NCBI GenBank assembly: GCA_024734495.1
Contig: JALMQS010000890.1
Location: 496,001-560,000, forward strand
Direction: 5' to 3'
DNA: 64,000 nucleotides
Source of the DNA: Forficula auricularia
Lineage: Eukaryota; Arthropoda; Insecta; Dermaptera; Forficulidae
The position numbers and the translations under genes are program-made. This document shows positions 32,801 to 45,257 of this stretch, piece by piece; position 1 is the first letter of the stretch, and each line of letters starts with the position of its first letter. The notes beneath the pieces were generated by a model. It searched no databases. It was not told where the DNA came from and saw only the letters and a program-made list of their open reading frames with translations.

Positions 32801-32979
32801 CGTGATTAAATATTTGTTTTATAAATGATCTATGCTCAAATAATGAGCTGTAAGAAAAATTGCGAATGCTAGAAAATATAAGTGTAAATGAATGTTTAGT
32901 GTTGATAATATTGAAGATTAAATTGAGGGAATATAAAATGAGTAAGTTGTTGATAGAATTAAAGAAAAGAAAACATAGT

Positions 32980-33205
32980 GGAGGAATCTAAAGAAGAGAA
33001 GAGCACACACGTTGAGAAACGGGGGATTGATTAGGGCTATTTTAAAGTATAAAGTAAGAAATAGAAGGGAAGGGCCTAGATTAGAAAATTTTCTCCAGAT
33101 AATAAATGATATGGGATGAGGGGACTGTTAGAGAAGTGAAAGAGTTGGCATGGGATTTAGACGGGTTGCGTCAAGCCACTCTTAGGGGTATGATGAGGAT
33201 AGAAT
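32980..33205 (+). pseudogene. Decayed RTE-like ORF2 fragment
   Basis: Aligns by eye with 20084-20330: AAGAAGAGAAGAG, CACACGTTGAGAAACGGGGG, AATGATATGGGATG and a TGATGAGGAT tail. Stops and frameshifts throughout. Confidence 0.65.
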
Positions 33206-36087
33206 GGAAATGTATGAATAAAAATAGAATACTAGGGTATTAGAGAAGCTGATAGTTTAATTAGCTTTTTTTAATCAAATTAAATAATATGTTATCTTAA
33301 TGATGTTTTGTTTCAATAAAAATTAAAGTAAAAATAATTTTTAAAGTTAGATTTGATATATTTTATTATTAATATATATATAAATTAGACAATCGACCAT
33401 TCATTCTATTCTTCATGTTTACTCTTAAAATTTTTTTTTGACAGATCTATATATAATGAAAATGAGAAAGTTGTAAGGAGTTAAAATGAAAGTCTTTCAC
33501 TCTTAATAATTTATATTTATAATTTTGTTTGGCATTAGAAATAGGCTAAATATTTCATTTAAAATAAATAATAAAAATCAATTTTTTTCTTATCGAAATA
33601 AATATTATTTTTAAGAAAGATTTTCTATTTTCTTAAATTGTTTTTTCACGTTGTAATATTGACTTTCCCTTTTACCCTATTTATAGCTGGTTAATTTTAT
33701 AGTGAATATCATATTTTTTCATGTATTAATCAATTTTAATGTTATTTCTTATTTATATAATAATTGGTGAAATTATTTGTATCGTGATTTAGGTAATATG
33801 CGAGGATTTTTTAAAGGACCTCATTTATTGGCTCCAGCGATTATAAAATTCGGATACAAAAAAGTTTTTTTTTTTAATTTATGAAAATTTTTGAGACCTG
33901 TTAAATACCTGAAGAATTTTTTTGAGTTTGAGCATTCATTTAAAATTAGAAAATAGGTTAAAATTTTTCTAGTTTATTTGTTAAAATTATCGATATAATA
34001 TATAGTTACTCCAACTTATTTATTATCACTTGAAAATGGCTCTCAAAATTAAAAGCCAAAAATGTCATAAATAAATTAGAAACTTTGTTCAGGGAGAATG
34101 GTATAGAGTCAAAATGAAACATGTTTAATAAAATTAAAAATAAATTACCAGGTATGTTTTGCAAATATTTGTGAAATTTAAGAGTTGACTAAACTACTAG
34201 GTAGGTTTCCACATAAATAAAACAAATATATTTTATGACTTTTATCTCGATATATATTTAGGGTTATCAACACATCTTCAGGAGATTCAAGAAGAAACCT
34301 ATCTAGTAGGTTAAATAACTCATATTTAAAATGTTTCAAATAAACTAGAAAATTTTAAAGCGATTTTCTCTAATTTTTCCATGGGTGATTTAAGCAAATA
34401 AATTATCCAGTTAATGAACTTGGAATTGACTTTTAGGAAGAGATTTGTTTAAGTATATATGTCAATAAAAAAAGAACGCGTTAACATCTGTTTTGGCTTA
34501 ACACTTTCAAAATGCTAGTGCGAGGGAATTGGCCAATTAAACGAGTAGAAATAGGCGATCGTCGGGGCATTTCTCTGAGTGTCTTATTTAAAGGGTCCAA
34601 TGAAAGAGGCGGATTCAAAAAGCATGAGTAGTTTTAAGGAGAAAAGTCATCCCCATCAAGTACCATCTAGGCGGAGTCAGAACTAATAATTGGCACTTCA
34701 CTGCTTCATATTTTTCTTTTATGTTTATGGGATCAGTTAATTATTAAAAAAGAGCAATTAGACTTAAATTATTCTATTAATTTATTAAACAATGAAAAAT
34801 AAAATTAATTTTTCAATTTGTAAAAAGAATTAGAGGAAAAAGTAAAAAACTTTTTCAAGACTCGGTGCGCTTTCAAGTAATAGTGATTCGGGAATTTTTT
34901 GGGCTAGAAAGCTGAAACTTGGCACAAAAGTATAGTTTATTAACGTATGTGTCAAATATTATTAGCTTCAAACTTTTAACAATGATTTAGCGATGCGATT
35001 TTTTTCGATTATGGGTATTTTTCGTAAGGAAATCCTAGAGCTAGAAAGCCCGAAATCCAAATAGTTCTTAGTTTGGGAAATATGTATCAGGTACTTCTAA
35101 ATTTCTACGATCTTGTGTTCTGAAACAAGGAATTATTCCCCCCGCAGATGATCTAACCACGAAAGAATTTTCTAGTTCACCAACCTAACCACGAAAGTCT
35201 TAACAAGCAACACAGTTCTTTTTAAATGTATTTATTTGAACACTAATTATTAAAAAAACTATGAATTATGATTTTTCTCTATACATAAGAGCTCTTTACA
35301 CTGTGTTAAAAGTATGCACAATCTCCTCAGGAGATGACATTGGGGAAATTCTCTACATTTGGTAAAGAATAATAAACAAAAAGATTTTTATAGTAATAAA
35401 ATTCTTTCAAGCTATTTTTTTTATTTTTGTTAGAATTTATTGAGCAATAACATAAGTAAACATTAAGTAAATATTAAGTGGAAGTAAATATCAATGTTGC
35501 GCTTAGTTTTGTGTAAAGTTTACACTTTAATTTCAATATCATTATGTTGGAGGTGTTCCAAAGAAAAATATAATTTGTGAAAGGGTTAATTTAGACCTTT
35601 AGTTTTAGACAACAAAGTCTAAAGATCGCTGTTAGTCTAGTAAATGTGAGCACATTATTAAACTATACTTTTTTTATTAAAACTACGGGTAGGTAAATTA
35701 TAAAAAAATAAATATTTATTTACCTTCCACAATACTGAAATCTCTTAATACAGGAAAGTGCTTTCGAATATGAAGAACCATTCGAGGATTTAGACATTAA
35801 GATGTGGATTCACAGACACTAATTTGAATCTTCATATGGATTCATAGAAGTTCATTTTGACGACTGATCGGAAGCGAGTTAAACAAAAATTTTTAAAAGA
35901 TGTAACTTTTGGACTCTAGTGGAATATCAACAAACGCCTTCTCCTTAGAGAAGTTGGAATAATTGCTAACACATTACAGAGATATAGATAAAGAGTAAAT
36001 CTGAAGCATGTAGGGAATCAGTTGTTTGTTTTGTTTTTTCTTTAAAAGTAGTAATTATAATTCAATATAAAAATTAACCTATTTTTT
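33206..36087. other. AT-rich intron sequence, nothing coding
   Basis: 2.9 kb without a supported gene. AAAACTTTTTCAAGACTCGG at about 34850 recurs at 58810 and 61910, so some of this is dispersed repeat. Confidence 0.4.
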
Positions 36088-36726
36088 AACCGACTTCAAA
36101 AAAAGGAGGAGGTTCTCTATTCGACTGAATTTTTTTTTTTGTGTGCCTATGTTACCTCATATCTCCGCCAATTGTGAACAGATTTTGAAGAAAAAAAATT
36201 GCATTGGGTTCGGCCTACCTTCCGATTGGTCCCATTTTTTTTGATAGGTATTAGACCTTTTTTGTTAGGTTTGCTCCATACCTAACTTCTTTGTTTATGG
36301 ACCGATTTCGATGATTCTTTTTTTATTGGAAAGGGGGTATCTTAGGGATGGTGGCATATTAATTTGGTCAAGTTCTGATGATATGATCACTATTAATAAT
36401 ATCACTAAAAAGAGAAAAATAAAAATAATTTTTAAGAAAAAAATAAAACCGACTTCAAAAAAATTAAATGCAAAAAATAAAATACACTTAAAGGTATAAA
36501 ATAATTATTATCTTATTTAGTTACAACTAAACTACGAAATATTAACATGAAATTACTTTTTTAAGTCGGTGCCAAACATATACCTTTTATGAATCGCATT
36601 GGCACCGAGTACAAAAAGTAATTTCATGTTAATATTTCGTAGTTTAGTTGTAACTAAATAAGTTAATAAATATTTTATACCTTTTAGTGTATTTTATTTG
36701 TTGCATTTAATTTTTTGAAGTCGGTT
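36088..36726 (+). mobile_element. CCGACTTC-ended foldback element (copy 2)
   Basis: Starts ACCGACTTCAAAAAAAGGAG and ends TTTTTTGAAGTCGGTTTTAT, opposite in orientation to 29704-30333 and highly similar. The hairpin half is 36440-36726. No coding capacity. Confidence 0.75.
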
Positions 36727-36751
36727 TTATTTTACTTTCTTAAAAAATTAT

Positions 36752-37342
36752 TTTTACTTTACTATACGAAGTATGGGTAAGTATTGAAATTATGAGGCAA
36801 GTTTTTTTTGCTTGTTTTGGAAATCTCTCCAAAAAATAGTCATATATGATTAAAAAGTATATTATTTAGTAATTACGAATAAGTAATATTTTCGGAGATA
36901 TTAATTATTATTTAAAAATGTATGATCCGAATTTTGTAGTGACTTTTTCTGACCCTGTGATATAAAGGGTGCAAAAATTACTTACCAGAAATTAGTGGAG
37001 GGGTAGTGTAAAAAATTGAAAAAAAATCAACCAATTTGGCCTAAATTATGTACAGTTCTTTTTTAGGACCACACGAAATAAAAATTTGGTAACGCACAGA
37101 CTAACAGACAGACTAACTAACAGACATTTTGACAAAACAATTATTATCTCGAAAAATATAATTTTTTCGATGTTCACTTATTAGGGTTTTTTGTAGACCG
37201 AAATGCCATGGTTTCGCTCAATTTTTTTTATCAAAATAGTTTCAGCCGTTTTTGAGATATTTCGAAAAAAAGAAGGAAAAAACCCCACTTTTTTCATGCA
37301 CGATTACAATACTTGACCATACCCTGTATGGTAAAGTAAAAA
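36752..37342. mobile_element. Element with TTTACTTTACYATAC ends (copy 1)
   Basis: The left end TTTTTACTTTACTATACG is mirrored by CCCTGTATGGTAAAGTAAAAA on the right. Interior words AATATCTCAAAAACGGCTGAA (inverse) and ATCTCGAAAAATATAATTTT are shared with 48151-49106 and 59080-59473. About 590 bp, no transposase. Confidence 0.65.
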
Positions 37343-38901
37343 TAAGATGTCTTAAATTGGGGGAAGGGGGTAAAATAAAAATGATTAAATCTTTAGCTGA
37401 TTTGTACAATATTTTGCACAATTATTGTGATCGTGTAAGAATAAAGAGGGCAAAATAAGTCACCCAAAATGCAAAATGGAAGGAATGGTAAATATAAGAA
37501 CTCAGTGAATAAATGACGTAAATATCAGAAAAAATAATTTAACTTGTGGTAGTGGTAATATTTTTATTTGGTGTCCAAAAAATTATTTCTTCACTCTTAT
37601 GATTTTGCAACTGCGTCGGAGGGTTATGTAGTTTCGTAGTGTTTAAGACACAACAAATTTTTATATTATTCTATTGCGATTTCCTTTTTACCTTTTGCCT
37701 TTTTTGTGTTCTCATTTGAATTTTGTTTGAAAGTCAGTAGTTTAGTCATTAAATTTTAAATAAAATTGACTTTAAAGGCTTTTATAGCTTGTGAACAATT
37801 TGACAACCACACTAAGGTATGTTGGGAGTTCGTAATTCGCGCAAGGACGCTTTTATCATCAAAATGAAGTCAAAAATTAATCCAAAAAATAAATATTGAT
37901 AGTTGATATTTATCAAGGATGAAAAAATTAAGAATAAGTAAATTAAATATTGTAAAATTCATTGTTTTCTTAGGAATGGAGAGATATAATCATTGAAGGT
38001 AAAGAATTAACTAAAGGGAAATAAATATATATAGGTAGGTAAATACTTATTTTCACTTATTTTGTGTTGAATCACCCACCACCCATGGGGAAAAAATCTG
38101 TTAAAATTTTCTAGTTTTTTTAACGACGTTTCAGCTTCCGATTTGAAGCCGTTTTTAAATTATAATAGACAAATTAGCTCACCTATCATAAAATGATGGA
38201 CATGAGGGTAATTTCAGCACTGGATTTTAAGATTTTAACATATAGTTGGGCTGAGTCGCCCGAACTATATACATGTATTGTCATTTACAAACATCTTCAG
38301 AATTAGTAGTGAAAATATTGTGGATAAAGTAGAAAATTTAAAGAAATTTGCTAATTTTTACCATGAGACAGTAAATTTTTAAATCAATCAACATAATCAT
38401 CAAATTCTCAAGAAGCAAATATTTTTCATTATTTACTAAAAATTTGGGCAAAAAAAATAAAAATTTTTTTCTATTCAATCATTAAGACGCCTCTTTGTTT
38501 TTTTTGTTATAAATTGTTTAAATATGTATTTATAGATAGGGAGAAAGAGGGGCTTTTTTGGCTTAGCATTATGATTACGTGATTCAAGTCAGTAAGTCAC
38601 TTCATCGATCCATGAAATATAAATAGCAGATATGGGAGAAATGAAAGGGTTTAAAACATTCAAATATATTCTTTCATTTATTTTTTCAACTTTAAAAAAT
38701 TACAGTAATTTTAATAAATAGTATTTAAAGTGACGTGATTAAATAGGTTTGATTAATCTTTCCATACATACCTGGACGAAACTTAAGAAAAAACCCCGAA
38801 TGTTTAATTAATGGTAAGTATGATTAAATATATACGAAATTTTAAGAAATTATTCATAATAAATATCACATCAAGATGTTAACCTAATTAATTTTACATT
38901 G

Positions 38902-38929
<28 letters not shown>
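37343..38929. other. AT-rich intron sequence with an (AT)n run
   Basis: No gene recognised. It ends in an (AT)n stretch at about 38900-38932. Confidence 0.35.
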
Positions 38930-38933
<4 letters not shown>

Positions 38934-39420
38934 ACTTTTTGTTTCAGTTAAAAGCTATATATTAATCCCCCCCTCGCCCGACGGACCTCCACCACTGCAC
39001 CCCCACATCTACCCCACCCCCACCCCCTCACCCAGTTTTTGCATTTCTAGCCTTGAGTGGCCCACAGATTGATTATGTGTATAAGTATAGGTATATAAAT
39101 AAATACCGAATAATTATTTTTTTAAATTAAATAACCATTTTTGAGTTCATCAATTAAAATGCCAAATTCTAATATAGAATAATATGTTGGTGGGATTTAA
39201 AACTCGATTAAATTGCCTAATTTTGATATATATAATAATATTTGTAATGATCTTTTTGTGGGATTTAAAATTAAAAAACCAATTATTTATTAAAAGGAAA
39301 TTGAATAAAAATGTAAATATACATTTTTATCGAGACAACCACCTGTGAATAATTATTTCAATTAACAAAAAACCCATCAAAAACAACTTTTGAGTATATT
39401 ATACGATGTATATATATACA
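38930..39420 (-). mobile_element. Relative of the possible Helitron at 32.3 kb
   Basis: Shares TTCAGTTAAAAGCTATATAT, TTGAGTTCATCAATTAAA, GATCTTTTTGTGGGATTTAA and AACAAAAAACCCATCAAAAA with 32280-32680 in the same orientation. Both ends are replaced by AT repeats, so the boundaries are uncertain. Confidence 0.5.
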
Positions 39421-39484
39421 TGTATATATATATATACTAAAAATTAGTTCTATAATAATAAAGAATGTTAAAAAATTTAAATAC

Positions 39485-39549
39485 CTTGGCTCGAGATATT
39501 TCTCGGGATTGTATAATTCCGCTGTCCCGCCGACAATCCGCCATCGTGT
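39485..39549 (-). CDS. Candidate 5' coding exon of the RhoGAP gene
   Basis: On the minus strand a T-rich acceptor TTTTTCTTTAACAG (AG at 39550-39551) is followed by ACACG and an ATG at 39542-39544. It then reads MADCRRDSGIIQSREISRAK and ends at a donor GTATTT (39479-39484). The exon ends in phase 0, which fits the phase-0 start of the PDZ exon at 570 with no extra codons. ARHGAP21/23 proteins have only a short region before the PDZ domain, so a 20-residue start is plausible. If right, the intron between them is about 38.9 kb. The evidence is splice signals, phase and strand only; the peptide itself is not one I recognise. Confidence 0.55.
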
Positions 39550-39551
39550 CT

Positions 39552-40663
39552 GTTAAAGAAAAATTAAGAAGCGATTTAAAATAAATAAAATTATCTGTAT
39601 ATGCTTAAAACTAAAATAAAAGAATTATTTAATATTTGATTTTAGCTTAGTTGTTATTAGGGAAGTGTTTTATTTTAACTCTTTCGAATGGATGTTTGAT
39701 AAAGATTGTAATTAATATTTTAAGCTATTATATGAATTTTTGAGAAAATGTCAAGTGAAATTGGATTAATATTATATATATAATTTATTTTAAATGGAGA
39801 ATTAGCAGAAGATACATTGGATCTGATCGTTTCCAATCTTGAGCCTGTAACAGACAGGCACTAGTTATTTCGAGACAAAGTTAAAATTAACACTTATCAT
39901 GTTTAAAAAAAGATGAAAATAAACTAGAAAATGAATGAAAGAAAATGAAAGATATTTTTCTTGTATTCTTTTGGCTTCCTATCAATCTTTGCACTGACAG
40001 ATAATCCCTCTCCCTTTTTTCACTCACAATGAATTAGTAAATATTTATTATTCTAACAATTATGAGATGATATTTAATGAGAATTTTCCGAAATTTTGCT
40101 TTTTCTAAGCATTCGATAAACTTGTTTCTATACTTAATTAATGCATGATTATAAAACAATTAGCATGTCTAGTCAATTCATTTTTTTACTGGTGTATTTT
40201 AATTTTAAAACAATCTTAGTTTAAGCATAATATATGTTTTTATTCTAAATAAAAAATAATTTCAAAAGTGAATATATTATGTTCAAAAATAAAACATTTC
40301 AGATTATGTAAAATCCGAATTCCTCCAAAGATGAGGGGTGAAATACGGAATTTACAAACATACTTTCCACTTTGCTGTCAAATTAGAGGCAAATCGAACA
40401 CGAGAATTCGTCTATGCATAAATACTTCTTATATTATTTTTATAAAATGTTTTTTTTTTTAATTTGAGCCACACTGAAAAAATTTCTGGTTTCGTAAACA
40501 AATAGTACGTTTATGATTTGAAATAAGGAAGATCCATCAACAAAATACTGAGATATACTACAATAATGTCCATATTTTATTATTTCCATTACTATATACC
40601 ATATTACTATATATATAAAACTTTTAAGGAGATAGGTGTTGGTTCAAAGGTGAAACATTTTTT
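39552..40663. other. AT-rich sequence upstream of the candidate exon
   Basis: No further exon or promoter could be identified. CACACTGAAAAAATTTCTGG near 40480 resembles a transposon end. Confidence 0.35.
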
Positions 40664-40762
40664 AATAATAAAAATTAAGTAAAATTACGTGGGTTTCACA
40701 TAAAATTTTTTTATGTGAAACCCACCTCGTAATTTTAGCTTAATTTTTATTAGTAATAGAAA
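40664..40762. repeat. Hairpin of about 100 bp
   Basis: AATTACGTGGGTTTCACATA (left) and TATGTGAAACCCACCTCGTA (right) form the core of a near-perfect inverted repeat with an AT-rich outer stem and almost no loop. Confidence 0.7.
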
Positions 40763-43700
40763 GTTTGTTTTAGTGAAAAAATCGAAAATGAGAATTTTTT
40801 TTATCTTTACGGTTCTGGACCACCAAATCCAAAAAAGTTTTTTATTTCTATGTTTGGGTTACCAATTTTTCGGCTAGACCGCTAGACCAAAGTGGTAGAT
40901 ATAACAATGTTAGGGTCTATTCTGTTGAGGGTTCGTTAGAAAAATATATAAGACAATATACGGATAATATATTTAATTTGTCCCATAGTTCTCAACAACG
41001 ATATTTTTTATTACTCTACAGTTTGTTTTTTTTGATAAATTAAACAACAGTGATCTTCAATTATTGAATAAATATTAAAAATTAAAAAAAAATTCACATA
41101 TTTAAACTAAACTAGTTCTATTATAATTACATAATAGTAAAATAAAGGGGGTCGATAAAAGTCAAGAAACTATAGAAGGGGTCGACGGTCAAAGAAGTTT
41201 GGCGACTCCTGGACTAGACCGATGAGCAAATAATTAGATATATATATATATATATATCTCAATTTGACCGAGAGGGATCCAAATGGTTGTAAAATGTATA
41301 TTTCTGACATTAATCCCTTAATATTAAAAAAGCATCTCTAGAGTTGATGTCTATATCCATGTTAATAAGGAAATTTAGATTAATCGTTTTACAGAAACCA
41401 TAAGGTTCCAAGGATCCTTACATACTTTGGTCAGAATCACTTTTCTTTAAATTTATTAATCTAATTTTCTTGCCGTTTACCGATTTAATCGAGAATGTTT
41501 CATTTCCTCAATAAGAAATGGTTTTTCACATAACTTTTCGCTAGTAAACCTCGTTCTCTTAAGATTTTTACCTCGAGTTCCCCTTTCTCTTTTTGAGAGA
41601 TTTATTACAAATATAAAGATGGTTAAATCTAAAGGCAGTTGGTCTCAACATTTATGCCTCACATACCCTATAAAAATATGTACATATGTAATTGGCGTAT
41701 TCCTTGTATAGATAGATAAAACTATAGTTATAGTATGACAAAGCGTTTCTCTGAACATACCACTATTACCCGATGTTCAATTTAAAAAAAGCATTGTTTC
41801 TATTTATTTTTAAATGTCAAAGTCAATGTCGATTGGAATATGAAACATTTTAATAGAAGATTTACAATAAATAAAGTCGAAAATGCCCTACTTCACTTTA
41901 CTAAAAGGTGGACCACAAAAAGGGACCAAATTTTCATTATAAATTTTTTTCATTACAGACTATTTTTTAGCATTGTTTTTTAATTGAAATTTAATATATT
42001 TTAAATAAAATGTAAGGTAAATTTGTTCATTGTTGGGTATCACCTTTTAGGAGAATACTATACGATTATACTTTTCCTAAAACTTCTCAAAATGGGCTGT
42101 AATGATATCATATAAAAAATGAGACAACACATGAGTACAGTATCCACAAAAAGCTAAATATAATAGCGTAAATATGTTTTTATTTTTTATGTATGATTTA
42201 AGCAAGTTAACAAATCACATAATATCATATTATAAACATTCCTAGATAATCAACGCTTGTTTATAGCTCATCCATGTTCTAACAACTTATGAGCTGTCAG
42301 TGCGTAAGTACCACAAAAAAATAGCACCTCACCTTGAGTCAATAACTTAAGAATTTATAAATGAAGATTTGAGTACTCGTAAAAAATGAAGTTCACCTAA
42401 TTTAAATAATTTTAGGTAAAGGGCCAATATTGTCAATTTTATAAGGCCTTTTGAAAGAAATCAAATTTGTTGTGAGAAATTATGAATGGAGGTCTCGAAT
42501 CTATACTTGGATAATTATTTCTTTTGAGGGAAACTTGGTTCCTATTCAGATTCAGTTAAAATTTCACATCACTACATTTTCTCACAATTTACAATGCTCA
42601 AATTCGTACTTCAATTGACATTCTGGATGTAATCCAGAAATATAAATTAATTGAAGTTTCTGCTCTATCTGATTTCTTTGATCCCTTAGTTCATTTCTAC
42701 TCTTTCTCTATTTTTTAGAAATTTCTATGGAAAATGTTCATCTAAATAAAATAAATGATCTCCCTTAGATGTAATTAGAGTGAGGTAAATAATTTTTAAA
42801 GATTCACCATCCCTTGAGGCCATATTACATGGCATTCGTGATTGTTTTTTCATATGATTTCTAGAGAATCGGATTCTCTTCTTACTTAATCTTTCTCGAA
42901 TCAATTCAATCCTTCAGGTAAGAATATGAATACCCTTAACTCGGATTTCAGAATAAAGATATCACTTACAACACAATTTGAATCATATCGTCACTGTTAT
43001 ATCAAAATGTCGTATGTCAAAATTACCAAAAAAATTTTATTGAAGACAAATAGTTGTATTTGTTAGATACATCTGCTCTCAAATTGTTGTATGTTATCAG
43101 GTGATAGAACTCAAGTTACAGATTACGCTAGAGGTATTAAGTATTTAGGGTTAATACAAAATGAAAATAGAGCTACTGAAAAGTGTACATTTTTACATAT
43201 GACATGTTGATATAACAGCGAGGACATTCTTTATATTATTATATAGAATACATGCAGATGAGTTTTTGAATCATATTCTTTATCCAAAACCTACAAGTCT
43301 TTTAAAAATAAGGATACATTCCACATAAGAATTTGAATCATGTTAAATAAATTATCTCTTTTTAAGACTATGTATACTCGTATGACCAACGGCATGTTGA
43401 AAACATTTATTCTTTAATGACTACCGAAATTCTTAGACGGGCGACCATATAACACACTGGGTATTGATTGATGACAGTTCCAATCACAGTGGTTCTGCTT
43501 TGCATTCCTCTGCTAGACATGTGCTATGGGCATTAATGTATAGGGTCAATACCAACAAAAGATACTAATATTTTAGGTCTTGTTCTTCCCAAAATTTTAT
43601 ATTATTTATTTATTTGTTATGAATTTTGTTTATCTCATTTTATTATTCACACTGGCCCAAGAGCTGGCGAAAAAGTGGGATAATAAATGAAAATTTGGAG

Positions 43701-43922
43701 TTTAAAAAGGGCTATATGTAATCTCTATAAAAATAAATCAAATTAAATAAATAAAAATTGGGCATAAGTCTATAGTAATAGTATTCAAATTGATCTTAAA
43801 TCTAAAAAAAAATGATATTATTACTACATTATAATTCTGCTGAGAATGATATACAATATATTATTGTTACTGCCACTGAAAGAGGAGACAGAGGGAATGT
43901 CGCATTGGATTTCCTTCACTGA
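40763..43922. other. AT-rich intergenic sequence
   Basis: 3.2 kb with no supported gene. There is an (AT)n run at about 41238-41258. The block 40815-41220 (GGGGTCGATAAAAGTC, GGCGACTCCTGGACTAGACC) looks like a decayed DNA transposon. Confidence 0.4.
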
Positions 43923-44039
43923 CTTTTCAAAACCCTGAAGAAGGAGGGAATAGACTCCGAAACGTCGGTTTTATGAATAAAAAGATAGTATAAATTATCT
44001 TCTTCTTTTTTTGGACTGCCTCATCGATATCCACTTAAT
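43923..44039 (+). repeat. Penelope-like 3'-end repeat with hammerhead-like core (copy 1)
   Basis: 117-bp repeat shared with 52421-52535. It contains AAAACCCTGAAGAAGGAGGG, AATAGACTCCGAAACGTCGG and TTTTATG. Read as RNA this gives CUGAAGA, a GGAG/CUCC stem, GAAAC and GUC flanked by pairing arms AAAACC/GGUUUU. That is the arrangement of the minimal hammerhead ribozymes known from Penelope-like elements, with one extra A before stem II. No RT sequence is nearby. Confidence 0.5.
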
Positions 44040-45042
44040 TCACTTATCAGCCCGTCTCCAAAAATTACTCCAATCTTATAAAAATTATATTATTGTATCA
44101 AAAATGAAACAGTAATTCTGTTTAAATCCACGTGCCTATGCTTGTTAAATAAAAAACATGGGTGATGCAATCTTGGTAGGCAAGATACTATTTTAATAAT
44201 AATCACATGTAAATGATAAGAGTTAAATTTCAAAAGAAAAAGTGATTCAAATATATCATCAATTTTAAGATTAAATCCAAATTTGATATAAGATAAAATG
44301 ATTTTAAATTACTTTGATAATACATATGTGTAATAAATCGGTGTGAATTCTGAAATAAATTCTTGATTGTTTATAATGACTAAAACGTTTCGAAAAAATT
44401 CTCCCTTATGAATGATAAATATGAAAAATGTTGATAGATTAAAGAGAAATATAAAGCAACATAATATCAAAGCGCACAGCGTGCGTAGGCCAAGTTCGAG
44501 CATTGGCTTGGCCGTACAAGAGCTTTACACGAACCATTTCGAGCCAATTTCGACCCCCTGCAGCTCGGAACCCATTTGAGATACAGAGCTGAAATTATAC
44601 ACATGTAATTATGTAATCCATCTTGAGGAGAGTACCAAATTTCAATAATATAGCTTAAATAGATTCTGAGATATGGACCTGAGAAAATAGCTAATTTTGG
44701 CACTCACTCACTGACAGGTCATCAAAACCTATAGGGTACTTCCAATCATTCCAGCATCATGAAATTTCGCCTGCTAGTAGAGTTTGGGACACAAACAAAG
44801 GAAAAATTCCAAAAATCCAAACTTTCTATCTTTCAACCCCTTCAAAATGGGGGGAGGGTCAAAAATGAAAATTCTAGCCCGTTGGACCAAACTCAACCAA
44901 ATTTTGTATACATATTCTGTGGGCCCCCAGAAGGCTAGAAATGCAAAAACTAACCACCCAAAATGGGGGGGGGGGGGCCAAAAATAAAAATTCTAGCCCT
45001 TTGGACCAACGGGCTTCTTCATAGCTTACAAAAAGAAGAGAA
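44040..45042. other. Non-coding repeat-rich sequence
   Basis: 44466-44760 is GC-richer (GGCTTGGCCGTACAAGAGC, CCCCCTGCAGCTCGGAACCC) and runs into two units of the G-run minisatellite (about 44820-45010). It is probably part of a larger transposon whose ends I cannot place. Confidence 0.45.
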
Positions 45043-45257
45043 ATCTCAACCAAAACATTCTGTGAAAAAACAGGCCAAGTTCGAAAAAGTAGTGAAATCT
45101 AGTGTGTAGCCAAGTTAAATTCGCCAAGAATAATTAAGTTGAGAAAATAGTAGATCTCTCAACTTAATTATTCTTGGCGAATTTAACTTAGCTACACAGT
45201 AGATTTCACTACTTTTTCGAACTTGGCTTGTTTTTCACATAATGTTTTGGTTGAGAT
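45043..45257. repeat. 215-bp near-perfect foldback
   Basis: Arms of about 100 bp. ATCTCAACCAAAACATTCTG and GCCAAGTTCGAAAAAGTAGT on the left are mirrored by ACTACTTTTTCGAACTTGGC and AATGTTTTGGTTGAGAT on the right. The loop is only about 10 nt (AATAGTAGATC). A few mismatches, so it is relatively young. Confidence 0.85.
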
